Source of the DNA: Zoogloea oleivorans
GTDB taxonomy: Bacteria; Pseudomonadota; Gammaproteobacteria; Burkholderiales; Rhodocyclaceae
DNA: 64,000 bases
Assembly: GCF_008107625.1 (NCBI RefSeq)
Contig: NZ_SDKK01000001.1
Span: 63,686-127,685, forward strand
Reading direction: 5' to 3'
Part shown: positions 18,782 to 27,075 of the stretch, piece by piece
How positions within the stretch are numbered: position 1 is the first letter of the stretch
Layout of the letters: the number at the start of each line of letters is the position of its first letter
The notes under the pieces: generated by a model
Seen by the model: the letters and a program-made list of their open reading frames with translations, nothing else
What the model was told of the DNA's origin: nothing
The model's database searches: none
Position numbers and translations under genes: made by a program

Positions 18782-20353
18782 TTATCTGCCCATGTCGGCG
18801 GCGATCAGCGGCAAATTCACCCGTAAGGTAGTGCCGCCTCCCGGCTTGCTGCTCACGTCGATGCGTCCGCCGTGCTTGCTGACGATGTCGTAGGAGATCG
18901 ACAGGCCCAGGCCCGTCCCCTTGCCGACCGGCTTGGTCGTGTAGAAGGGGTCGAAGATCCGCTTCAGCACTTCGGGTGGCATGCCGTGGCCGGTGTCGGC
19001 TATCTCGATCCAGGCCCACTGGGTATCGTGGCCGCTGCGTACGGTGATGGTGCCCCGTTCGTCGATGGCGTGGGCTGCGTTGATCAGCAGGTTCATGATG
19101 ACCTGGTTGATCTGGGCCGGAAGGCAGGGCACTTTCGGTAGCTCGGGATCGTATTCGCGCACGACCTCGGCTTTGTACTTGAGCTCGTTCCAGACTACGT
19201 TGAGGGTGCATTCGATACCGGCGTTGAGGTCGGCCTCCTGCCATTCGGCCTGGTCGAGCCGCGAGAAGTCCTTCAGGTCGGCGACGATCTTGCGGACCCG
19301 TTCCAGTCCGTCGCGGGATTCGCGAATCAGGTCGGCGCTGTCGGTTTTCAGGTAATCGAATTCGACAGCGACGAAATCGGCTTCCGTAGCCTTGCCGGTT
19401 CGGCACGCCTCCAGCAGCGTGATCAGTTCGTCGGTGTAGGTTTTCAGTGTGCCCAGGTTGGAGTTGACGAAGCCGACCGGGTTGTTGATCTCGTGGGCAA
19501 CACCTGCGGCGAGTACGCCGATAGAGGCCATTTTCTCCGATTGCAGCAACTGTCCGTGGGCCTCTTCCAGCTCACGCATCTTGCCCGCCAGTTCGAACCA
19601 GCGACGGCGCAGCAGTTCGAGGAGCCCCCAGCTGACCGCCAGAACGAGCAAAAACGCGGTGCCGTGGGCCAGCGTGGTCTGCCGGATGCCGTCGCGGGTG
19701 GCTGCCTGGACGGGGGCATAGCTTTGCGACACGCTGAGGCCACCGCGAATATCGCCGGCCTTGTAGCCTTGCTTGGCATGACAGGCCAGGCAGCTTTCCT
19801 GCACCAGCAGCGGTGCCATATAGCGCAAAATTGTGCCGTGAGGGCTGGGCTCTGTGCCCATCGTCTCCTTTTCGCCATGCTCAAAGGCCTCAAGGGCGCG
19901 GCGCTCCCAGTCGTCCGCCATGTTGGCTGGGCGGATCGGTCGCAGGCTGGTAAGGCGGAACACCACGCCGCCGTCCGAGGCTGCCATGCCGGCGATGAGG
20001 CGCGTCATGTAGGCCGGGTTGACCATCGTCATCGCCACCCCGTCAGTGGTCGTTATGTCGCGGCGGGAGTGTTCCAGATAGGGGTTTGGCGGGGTTTCCG
20101 GAGTGACGGGCACATACACTCCGCCATGGCTGGCATTCCAGTTGCGGGTCAGCATCACCATGCGGAACATGTTGCGCGCGCCCTCGATGGCTACCTGCGT
20201 GGACTGCTCGCGAATTTTATCGATCTGCAGTTCGAGGGACAGCGCAACAATGATCCCCCACAGCACCAGGGGCAGCAGCCACCAGCGCCGCTCGCGGATG
20301 AGCTGTGGAACGGCGCGCAAGTTGGCGGTGCTTGTTGAAAGCATTTCTGTCAT
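18782..20353 (-). CDS. Sensor histidine kinase with DUF3365 heme-type sensor domain
   Basis: A 523-residue membrane histidine kinase. One membrane span is at about residues 24-44 (WWLLPLVLWGIIVALSLE). A periplasmic DUF3365 (Tll0287-like) domain follows and contains a single CxxCH in ESCLACHAKQG, which could bind c-type heme. A second span lies near 235 (LAHGTAFLLVLAVSWGLLE), then a short coiled coil, the H-box AAGVAHEINNPVGF and an HATPase with DTGHGMPPEV and GTGLGLSISYDIV. No response regulator is adjacent. A redox- or gas-sensing role is inferred from the motif only. Confidence 0.88.
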   Translation of the reverse strand: MTEMLSTSTANLRAVPQLIRERRWWLLPLVLWGIIVALSLELQIDKIREQSTQVAIEGARNMFRMVMLTRNWNASHGGVYVPVTPETPPNPYLEHSRRDITTTDGVAMTMVNPAYMTRLIAGMAASDGGVVFRLTSLRPIRPANMADDWERRALEAFEHGEKETMGTEPSPHGTILRYMAPLLVQESCLACHAKQGYKAGDIRGGLSVSQSYAPVQAATRDGIRQTTLAHGTAFLLVLAVSWGLLELLRRRWFELAGKMRELEEAHGQLLQSEKMASIGVLAAGVAHEINNPVGFVNSNLGTLKTYTDELITLLEACRTGKATEADFVAVEFDYLKTDSADLIRESRDGLERVRKIVADLKDFSRLDQAEWQEADLNAGIECTLNVVWNELKYKAEVVREYDPELPKVPCLPAQINQVIMNLLINAAHAIDERGTITVRSGHDTQWAWIEIADTGHGMPPEVLKRIFDPFYTTKPVGKGTGLGLSISYDIVSKHGGRIDVSSKPGGGTTLRVNLPLIAADMGR

Positions 20354-20434
20354 GGCGGGCGAGGAGCTGGGTGGCGACCCATCGTCGCCAGAGCGCAGCT
20401 TAACGGCAGGACGTCCCCTTGTCCTGAGTCCGTA

Positions 20435-21442
20435 TCAAGGCGAAGTGTTCCCAGGCCACGCCAAGGACTGCATGAGCTGTTCTGCCAGCCTCTGACCACT
20501 CTGCCAGGCGCCTTCCACCTTGCCGCCATTCAGCCAGTCGCCACACAGCCCGATGCGAAGGTCTGCGTCCCACGCACACACGTTGTCCAGAGCCGGTTCG
20601 GTGTCGGCGTAGCGCCAGCGGTGGGCTGTCCATGCTTGCGGGGCAGGGGCGCCGAGTTTGATGAAGGCCTGCAGGAGAGCGGCCGCCACGGCTTCCGGGC
20701 TGTCCTCGATGTGCGCCTCGCTCCAGGTGGCCGAGGCGTGGAGCAGCCAGGTTTCCTGGGGGCCGCGCCCCGGTTTACTGTTGTCGCGGGCGACCCAGCG
20801 TAGCGGGCCGGCGTTGACGAAAGCCGCATCAAACGCGAGCGTGAGGGGGGCATCGTAGCGCAGCATCAGCGCCCAGCTCCCGCGCATCACGGCACGTCCG
20901 GCAAGGGCTGCCAATCGGGGAGCCGGCACGCGTAGCAGGGGCTCCGCCTGGGGAGCGGGGACGGCTAGCAGGATGGCATCGAAGCGGGTCGCCAGTACGC
21001 CCTGTTCGATGGAGGACAGGCACCAGCCGTCCGGCCCGCAGTGCAATGTCTGGATGGTGGTTTGTGCGCTCAGGGGCAAGCCATCGGCTAGATGGCGTGC
21101 CGGTGCCGTCATGCGCGGAACGCCGACAAAGCGTTCGTGACCCTGATCCGGTTCGCGGGTTTCTGCCCCGCCAAGTATGGCGAGGCGCGGTTGCCACAGA
21201 TCAGCCACCCCGGCCGCCTGCCAGCGGGCGACTTCTGCCCGAAACGCGGGATCGCGGGCAGTGAAGTACTGAGCGCCATGGTCGCACTGCCAGTCATCAC
21301 CGCGGCGGGTGCTCATGCGCCCGGCAGGGCCTCGGCTCTTGTCGAACAGAACGGTATCAAGGCCGGCGTCCTTCAGTCTTTTTGTGCAGGACAATCCTGC
21401 AATTCCGGCGCCAACGATGGCTATTTTGGGTGTATTTTTCAT
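20435..21442 (-). CDS. Renalase-like FAD-dependent oxidoreductase
   Basis: A flavoprotein of about 335 residues. The N-terminal Rossmann motif is IAIVGAGIAGLSCTKRL, followed by SRGPAGRMSTRR and CDHGAQYFTARD, which are typical of the bacterial renalase-like/amine-oxidase family. A C-terminal FAD contact is in LRIGLCGDWLNGGKVEGAW. The substrate is unknown; known renalases oxidise wrongly reduced dihydronicotinamide isomers. ATG 21442 follows CCAGGA; an upstream in-frame TTG at 21457 is less likely. It is divergent from the ABC1 kinase, with a palindrome between them. Confidence 0.85.
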   Translation of the reverse strand: MKNTPKIAIVGAGIAGLSCTKRLKDAGLDTVLFDKSRGPAGRMSTRRGDDWQCDHGAQYFTARDPAFRAEVARWQAAGVADLWQPRLAILGGAETREPDQGHERFVGVPRMTAPARHLADGLPLSAQTTIQTLHCGPDGWCLSSIEQGVLATRFDAILLAVPAPQAEPLLRVPAPRLAALAGRAVMRGSWALMLRYDAPLTLAFDAAFVNAGPLRWVARDNSKPGRGPQETWLLHASATWSEAHIEDSPEAVAAALLQAFIKLGAPAPQAWTAHRWRYADTEPALDNVCAWDADLRIGLCGDWLNGGKVEGAWQSGQRLAEQLMQSLAWPGNTSP

Positions 21443-21459
21443 TTTTGTCCTGGACAAAA
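21443..21459. promoter_or_regulatory. Perfect palindrome, candidate operator between divergent genes
   Basis: TTTTGTCC, one T, then GGACAAAA: a 17-nt perfect inverted repeat directly abutting the flavoprotein start codon. TGGACA at 21451 with CAATAC at 21474 could form a weak promoter for the ABC1 kinase, so a bound regulator could act on both genes. On the minus strand it also contains the Shine-Dalgarno of the flavoprotein. No regulator gene is adjacent. Confidence 0.55.
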
Positions 21460-21514
21460 TTTTGTTTGGCTCGCAATACTAAGGAAGTCCTGAAACGTAT
21501 TCAATGGAGTTGTG

Positions 21515-22861
21515 ATGACCGAGCGCTTCAAGAATGTCGCCCCGTCGGCCCGCAGTGCGCTTGCCGTGCCGAGCGGCAGGCTGTCGCGGCTGGCACGCCT
21601 GGGGAGTCTCGCCTCGGGGGTCGCCGGTGGCATGCTGGCCGAGGGCATGCGGCAACTGGCCCAAGGGCGCCGCCCGTCGGTCAGGGATTTGCTGCTGACT
21701 CCAGGCAATGCCCGGCGTGTTGCCGAGCAGCTGGCGCAACTGCGCGGTGCGTCGATGAAGGTCGGCCAGTTGCTGTCGATGGATGCGGGCGAACTCTTGC
21801 CGCCTGAACTCAGCGAGATTCTGTCGCGCTTGCGCTCGGATGCCCGGCCGATGCCGATGAGCCAGTTGGTTTCAGTGCTTGCTGCTAATTGGGGTGAGGG
21901 CTGGGAGAAGCATTTTCAGCGCTTCTCCTTTACGCCGATGGCGGCAGCCTCGATTGGTCAGGTGCATGCCGCGCAGGCCCTCGACGGGCGCCGGCTGGCC
22001 ATCAAGGTGCAATACCCCGGTGTACGGCAAAGCATCTCCAGCGACGTCGATAACGTGGCGACCTTGCTTCGCCTGTCCGGTTTGCTGCCCAAAACGCTGG
22101 ATGTCGGGCCGCTGCTCGACGAGGCCAAGCGTCAGTTGCATGATGAAGCGGATTACCTGCTCGAAGGCGCATACCTGATGCGCTATCGGAGCCTGCTTGC
22201 GACGAGCCCCGAATACCTGCTGCCGGAAATGCACACCGAACTGACCACTGGCAGCATCCTCGCCATGTCCTACGTGGAGGGTGTGCCGGTCGAATCCCTG
22301 CTTGAGGTACCGCAGGTCGAGCGTGATCGCCTGCTGGCTTTGTTGTTTAGGCTGCTGTTTCGCGAGGTGTTCGAGTTCCGCCTGATCCAGACCGACCCAA
22401 ATTTCGCCAATTACCGCTATGCGCCTGCGTCAGGCCAGTTGATTCTGCTCGACTTTGGTGCGACCCGGGCCTACCCCGAACGCATGGTCGAGGCTTATCG
22501 GCGCCTGCTGACGGCGGGGATGCAGGGGAATAGGCAGGGGGTGGATGAGGCTGCGCGCGAAATCGGCTATTTTCAGGCGGACATCCAGGAGAGGCATCGC
22601 CTTGCTGTACTGGATATTTTTACCCAGGCCTGCGAGCCCCTGCGCCACGCAGGCCCCTATGATTTCGGCCAGTCGGACCTGGCCTTGCGCATTCGTGATA
22701 CCGGCATCAAGCTGGGCATGGACCGGGAGTTCTGGCATACGCCACCCGCTGATGCGCTATTCCTGCACCGCAAACTCGGCGGGCTGTATCTTCTGGCGGC
22801 GAAGCTCAAGGTCCGCGTCGATATCCAGGCGCTGTTCGTGCCTCACGCCACGGGGGGTTAG
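21515..22861 (+). CDS. ABC1/AarF (UbiB-like) atypical kinase family protein
   Basis: A 448-residue member of the ABC1/UbiB family of atypical kinases or ATPases linked to quinone and isoprenoid lipid metabolism. Family marks are the KxGQ motif in GASMKVGQLLSMD, the A-rich nucleotide loop in PMAAASIGQVHAA, the catalytic-loop equivalent QTDPNFANYRY and the metal motif LLDFGATR. It is not the canonical ubiB, which usually sits with ubiE/ubiJ and has C-terminal membrane spans that are not seen here. It overlaps DUF1178 tail-to-tail by 4 nt. Confidence 0.87.
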   Translation: MTERFKNVAPSARSALAVPSGRLSRLARLGSLASGVAGGMLAEGMRQLAQGRRPSVRDLLLTPGNARRVAEQLAQLRGASMKVGQLLSMDAGELLPPELSEILSRLRSDARPMPMSQLVSVLAANWGEGWEKHFQRFSFTPMAAASIGQVHAAQALDGRRLAIKVQYPGVRQSISSDVDNVATLLRLSGLLPKTLDVGPLLDEAKRQLHDEADYLLEGAYLMRYRSLLATSPEYLLPEMHTELTTGSILAMSYVEGVPVESLLEVPQVERDRLLALLFRLLFREVFEFRLIQTDPNFANYRYAPASGQLILLDFGATRAYPERMVEAYRRLLTAGMQGNRQGVDEAAREIGYFQADIQERHRLAVLDIFTQACEPLRHAGPYDFGQSDLALRIRDTGIKLGMDREFWHTPPADALFLHRKLGGLYLLAAKLKVRVDIQALFVPHATGG

Positions 22862-23274
22862 TGCAGATCGTCCTTGTCCGGTGGAACTGGCAAGACGGGA
22901 ATGCCTTCGTCGATCAGTTCGATCACGTCTTCCTGATTGGCCTTGCCGCGAATGGCGCGCTCTTCCGCCTGGCCGTAATGGATGCGCCGTGCTTCGTCGG
23001 CAAAGCGCTCGCCCACATCCTCGGACTTGCTTGCCGCGGCACGCAGTGCCTCGATGAGGCGTTTGGCGATGGCCTGGGGATCGGGCTGCCTGGTTGGTGC
23101 GCTGTGGGACGAAGTCTGTACGTAGGGCGCCGACGGCAGGCGCCGGATCTGGTGCGAAGCGCACTGGGGACAGCTCACCAGCCCGGCTGCGAGCTGTGTG
23201 TCAAAGGCCTCGCCCGAGGCGAACCACGCCTCAAAGCGGTGCTCCTGATCGCAAATCAGATCAAGGACAATCAC
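22858..23274 (-). CDS. DUF1178 family protein
   Basis: A 138-residue soluble protein starting MIVLDLICDQEHRFEAWF, with a CPQC zinc-type knuckle (SCPQCASHQIRRLPSAPYV) near residue 35 and a helical C-terminal half containing VGERFADEARRIHYGQAEERAIRG. The whole pattern is DUF1178, a proteobacterial family of unknown function. The left prophage junction begins 18 nt upstream of its start codon, so the insertion may have removed its native promoter. Confidence 0.88.
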   Translation of the reverse strand: MIVLDLICDQEHRFEAWFASGEAFDTQLAAGLVSCPQCASHQIRRLPSAPYVQTSSHSAPTRQPDPQAIAKRLIEALRAAASKSEDVGERFADEARRIHYGQAEERAIRGKANQEDVIELIDEGIPVLPVPPDKDDLH

Positions 23275-23291
23275 GGCTGAAGTTCAAACGA

Positions 23292-23350
23292 GGTGGTACC
23301 CGGAACGGGACTTGAACCCGTAAACCTTGCGGCGGCGGATTTTAAGTCCG
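23292..23350 (-). repeat. attL: 3' fragment of tRNA-Leu
   Basis: A 59-nt copy of the 3' half of tRNA-Leu(TAA) (compare 38042-38100) with three mismatches. The last 26 nt, spanning the anticodon stem-loop, are exact (23325-23350 = 38075-38100). It lacks the 5' half of the tRNA and is not a functional gene. It marks the left end of the prophage; the crossover was most likely in the anticodon loop. Confidence 0.9.
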
Positions 23351-23533
23351 TTTTAAGGTTGATCATTGTTAATCTTTGTTAGTCAGATCAATAGCTTAGG
23401 ATTGTGAGGTTTGCCTGCATTGATCTGTCTACGTCTGTGAAGTTGTCAGTTTGTTGTCACTCCACAAGAGCTGCGCCCCGCCTTAAAGATAACGTAATCA
23501 AAATCAAAGTAGAGCTACCCGCAAGAGGGTAAA

Positions 23534-24481
23534 TCACTTCTTGGCTTCAGGGAACGGGTTCTGGGGAAGATCAAACCTGGTAAGCGTACCAGCCTGAGCA
23601 ACAACGATCTTGGTTGCAACACCATTGGTGAACTCAGGATAAATCGCAACCCAGCCATCTTGAAGTAGCTTCGCATGTGATGCAAGAATCGTATCAAAGC
23701 GTCGAGTGCCTACGTCTAGAAACGTCACTCTGCTCACAACAGATGGCCCCAAGTACTCACGGGCAAGGCTGCCTGGCATGGCCACCCAAGACATTCGGGA
23801 AACCTTGATTAACTTGCCATCAATAACACAATCGGATCGGAAGAACGCGGTTTGGCGATACAAGCCAGATTGCAAGAACTCTTTCTCTTTTTCACAAGAG
23901 AAACTACCAGAACGCACCGCAGACCTCATTTGGAAAAAGCGCCTAGAAAAAACAAGATCAATATCTCGATCCGCACTTTGATCCGAAATAGGATCCACCC
24001 GTAGAAAAGTCACTGTTGGCGAAGTTGATTCTGCGTAGTAAAACTTAGCCCGGCCTGCAAAAGTCTCCTCAGGAGATCTAGGAGCAATCAAGGACAGGCC
24101 AATCATAGCAACATTGAATCCACCGCCAAATCGGGAAGGTGAGCCAAACATCTTACTTGACAATAAGTCAGCAGCAGCAATTGAGCCTGATATGTCCCTA
24201 CCCTTTGACATGAAATCTTTTTCAACAGGACCGAATGACTTTCCTTCCAAGGCTAGGCCGTTCAAATACTGAAGGTAGTACTGAAAAGAGTAGTCATAAT
24301 AATTAGGGCTGAGTTTTCCTTTAAACTCCTTTTCCCGAGCGGCGACATACTCTTGTCGTGATACCAATGGAGTATGAGAGACAAACTCAGATCCATCCCC
24401 TGACTCATCAGGCAGATACTTGTAACCACCGCAAGCTGATAACAGCAAAGCCGTCAGGCACACCAAAGAAGCTTTGATCAT
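23534..24481 (-). CDS. Phage-encoded lipoprotein of unknown function
   Basis: A 315-residue protein with a lipoprotein signal (MIKASLVCLTALLLSACGGY; lipidated Cys at about residue 17). The mature part has no domain I recognise. It is the last gene of the structural operon, 107 nt after the secretin. Possible roles are a pilotin-like aid to the secretin or an immunity (superinfection exclusion) lipoprotein; neither is shown by the sequence. Confidence 0.75.
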   Translation of the reverse strand: MIKASLVCLTALLLSACGGYKYLPDESGDGSEFVSHTPLVSRQEYVAAREKEFKGKLSPNYYDYSFQYYLQYLNGLALEGKSFGPVEKDFMSKGRDISGSIAAADLLSSKMFGSPSRFGGGFNVAMIGLSLIAPRSPEETFAGRAKFYYAESTSPTVTFLRVDPISDQSADRDIDLVFSRRFFQMRSAVRSGSFSCEKEKEFLQSGLYRQTAFFRSDCVIDGKLIKVSRMSWVAMPGSLAREYLGPSVVSRVTFLDVGTRRFDTILASHAKLLQDGWVAIYPEFTNGVATKIVVAQAGTLTRFDLPQNPFPEAKK

Positions 24482-24587
24482 TTTGAATCGAAAAATCGAA
24501 GATAATATACCGAATGATTTTTTGATTCAAACGCAGCCCCAAGGTTGAAACTGGGGCAGCCAGTCGAGTATGGCAGCAGCACCTTCA

Positions 24588-25724
24588 TCAATCCTTGACT
24601 ATGTCAACTTGCAGAAGCAAAACGAGCTGCCCGCTAGATCTTGTCGAGCCAGAGCCCAAACGGAAGCCAAACAGCGATTGTTCCGAGCCTGATTGACGAT
24701 CACTGGACAAACCAGCAAGGACAATAACTTCGCCGGATTTAGCCGTAAAACTTGATGTTAACTCGCGTTTGTTAAGCGTCGGAGTGTAGTTCAAGCCGCT
24801 CTCAGTCCGAACGAAGTCCGAAACGGTCTGGCTGACATCGAGTGTCACACCCTCACGCCTCACCACGGGCGTAACAGACAGGATCACCCCAGACGGGCGA
24901 TACACCACGTTGTTGGTGATAGCCCCCTGACTAGCTACAGAGCCACCCGCAACGGGCGTTTCTGCGCCAACAGCAAAGTGACTTTTTTCGCCAGATGAAA
25001 CCCGTACGACAGGACGCGAAACAAGCCGAAAGCGAGAATCCTTGTCCAGCAGGCTAACAACAGCATCCAGGCCACCCACACTTAGGCGGCCGACCGCACC
25101 AGTCGTTGTGACGCCGAGATCGACACTCAACCTCCCGGCAAGGACAGTACCCACCGCATTGACTGCAGATTCGACCGTTTCGGAGTCGCCGACCTCATAT
25201 ATGGTGGCCCTGACGATCACGTCCTTAACCGGTACGTCAATTAGAGGGAGAACCTGGCGAAGAACCGCAACTTCTGATGGCAAACCAAGGTAAACCAATA
25301 CATCTGATGATGATGATTCTTTTGCCGTTTTCGAAAACTTGCCTGTAACAAGGACCTGAAGTTGATCAATCAAATAATCGGCTGATCGACTTTTAACCGG
25401 ATAAACAAACGGTTCAGGGTTAGGCTGCTTACGGGATTCGGGTTTGCAAACCACGGCAACGCCCGATTCTTCCCAAAGATCATAGCCATTGGATCGCAAG
25501 GCTGAAGTCAAAACCTTTCTATCGACGGCTAAAGACCGAAGGGAAACCGCTTTGTCGTCACGAAGCAAAGCATCGCAGATAACATAAGGTGATTTTTCAA
25601 CCTCGACAAAGTAAAGAGAAACAAGATCGCGAAGAGGGGCAAACGTAAAATCCATTGATTTGCCAGACTCCGCCGCAAAACAAATTAACGGAAAAGCCAA
25701 AATGGCGAATAGGTATCTGATCAC
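24588..25724 (-). CDS. Secretin, pIV-like phage exit channel
   Basis: A 378-residue outer-membrane secretin. A signal peptide (MIRYLFAILAFPLICFA) is followed by N-domains (PVKSRSADYLIDQLQVLV) and a C-terminal secretin domain with VGAETPVAGGSVASQG, GVILSVTPVVRREGVTLDV and SGEVIVLAGLSSD. Secretin multimers let assembled virions leave the cell. Having its own secretin frees the phage from host type II/IV channels. It overlaps the pI gene by 4 nt. Confidence 0.9.
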   Translation of the reverse strand: MIRYLFAILAFPLICFAAESGKSMDFTFAPLRDLVSLYFVEVEKSPYVICDALLRDDKAVSLRSLAVDRKVLTSALRSNGYDLWEESGVAVVCKPESRKQPNPEPFVYPVKSRSADYLIDQLQVLVTGKFSKTAKESSSSDVLVYLGLPSEVAVLRQVLPLIDVPVKDVIVRATIYEVGDSETVESAVNAVGTVLAGRLSVDLGVTTTGAVGRLSVGGLDAVVSLLDKDSRFRLVSRPVVRVSSGEKSHFAVGAETPVAGGSVASQGAITNNVVYRPSGVILSVTPVVRREGVTLDVSQTVSDFVRTESGLNYTPTLNKRELTSSFTAKSGEVIVLAGLSSDRQSGSEQSLFGFRLGSGSTRSSGQLVLLLQVDIVKD

Positions 25725-26731
25725 TTGAGCGCCTCGGTTGCGCCAATCTTGCCGGCATCGCGACCGATAAAGCCAGGCTGAATGATCGGCCCAGTATGAA
25801 GCTTTACTTGACGCCGAACAGCATCATAGTCATATCCTCCCATCCATCGCAAATCGGCAAGGTTGTAAAAACCACCATCAGAGCAAGCAATCATGATTCG
25901 CTCACCGAACGAATCATGATACGAACCGGAAACAACACAATCTTTAGAGACTTTCAGCGCCCGTCGGAAATCATCGGCCGTCAGCACCGGATTGCCAACA
26001 ACATCCTTAGCTTGAGAATTCGAAGCCGACGCCGTGGGAGCATCCTTTTTTTCGACCGGCCGACCCTTATGATCAACGTCCTTAAGGACAAATCGATGAT
26101 AGAAATTACTACCGCCATACCAAGTAAGGCCAAGGGCTAAAAAGACCGAACCGATTGCCAGCTTAACCTTAAAAGGAAGCTGAAACTTAACAGTGTGAAT
26201 CGTTGCAGATTCGTAGAGAGGATAAATCGACTTGCTAGGAAATATCTTTTTAGATTCGCCGACAAAAGATTTGGCTTTGGTTTGATCCGCCGGCTTTTCG
26301 AGGCAACCTTCGTAAATATAGTGGAATGCAAAAGGAGCGCCAAAAGGGCGATCAAAGTGATAGTGTCTCTGAACGAACTTACGCACCCAGGCATCGAGCA
26401 AACCCGTATCCTGAGTAATCAGTACGAAGTCGAACCCTCTATGACGATGTTCGGCCAAAGAGGAGACGCCAAACGGCACAGATTTTGATGATGCGCGAGT
26501 CGGCCAAATTTTTTGGCACTCATCAATCACCACATAGCTGCCGTCCGGCAAATCAGGCCAGTTAGCCAAGGTATCGTTATCGACAACCTCGACCCATGGC
26601 ATTTCGGATTTGCCCCGATCGGTCAAGGGGATGTTGGTATAAACTTTTCGATTTTTAAGCTCATCACGGATCAGCTTAACTATCGTTAACGTTTTGTAAT
26701 TACCTGGCAAACCCGTCGCAAGAATAATCAT
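25721..26731 (-). CDS. Zot-domain assembly ATPase (pI-like)
   Basis: A 336-residue inner-membrane ATPase that drives filamentous virion assembly. The Walker A variant ATGLPGNYKT is at the N-terminus, Walker B is YVVIDECQ near residue 70, and RGFDFVLITQD follows. A membrane span lies near residues 195-215 (VKLAIGSVFLALGLTWYGG), followed by a periplasmic tail. Zot-like domains are the hallmark gene of inoviruses; no toxin activity should be inferred. It overlaps its neighbours by 4 nt on each side. Confidence 0.94.
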   Translation of the reverse strand: MIILATGLPGNYKTLTIVKLIRDELKNRKVYTNIPLTDRGKSEMPWVEVVDNDTLANWPDLPDGSYVVIDECQKIWPTRASSKSVPFGVSSLAEHRHRGFDFVLITQDTGLLDAWVRKFVQRHYHFDRPFGAPFAFHYIYEGCLEKPADQTKAKSFVGESKKIFPSKSIYPLYESATIHTVKFQLPFKVKLAIGSVFLALGLTWYGGSNFYHRFVLKDVDHKGRPVEKKDAPTASASNSQAKDVVGNPVLTADDFRRALKVSKDCVVSGSYHDSFGERIMIACSDGGFYNLADLRWMGGYDYDAVRRQVKLHTGPIIQPGFIGRDAGKIGATEALK

Positions 26732-27072
26732 GATCCGAGGGCACCTGGCAAGCTACCTCGCATCATCCAGCCACGAGCAAAGACCAGTCCGGCAAGGCCA
26801 AAGTAAGCGCCATAAGCACCCATAACCATATTAACCGCCTGATCAATGCCGGCAATGCTGATGAGCTGCAATACCTCCATCCAGACATCGGTCAATACTG
26901 CAGGGGCATCGGTCTGGAGATGCAATACCTGCTCTTTGAGCACCAACCATGCCTCACTAATACCTTTGATAGTCAATAGATACACACCAGAGTAATACAG
27001 CACGCGCAATACAATGCTGCTCAAAATGGTAAAAAGCAAACCACCTAAAAGACCATACTTACCGATTGCCAT
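26728..27072 (-). CDS. pVI-like minor coat protein (DUF2523 type)
   Basis: A 114-residue protein with two or three hydrophobic segments: LLGGLLFTILSSIVLRVLYY at the N-terminus and MVMGAYGAYFGLAGLVFARG at the C-terminus. Size, hydrophobicity and position between the adsorption protein and the Zot ATPase match the DUF2523/pVI group, which caps the virion end carrying pIII. It overlaps the Zot gene by 4 nt. Confidence 0.8.
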   Translation of the reverse strand: MAIGKYGLLGGLLFTILSSIVLRVLYYSGVYLLTIKGISEAWLVLKEQVLHLQTDAPAVLTDVWMEVLQLISIAGIDQAVNMVMGAYGAYFGLAGLVFARGWMMRGSLPGALGS

Positions 27073-27075
27073 ACA

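Noticed and set aside
25721-26731. Reading the Zot-domain protein as an active enterotoxin
   Set aside because: The Zot fold is the general assembly ATPase of inoviruses; no toxin evidence in this sequence.
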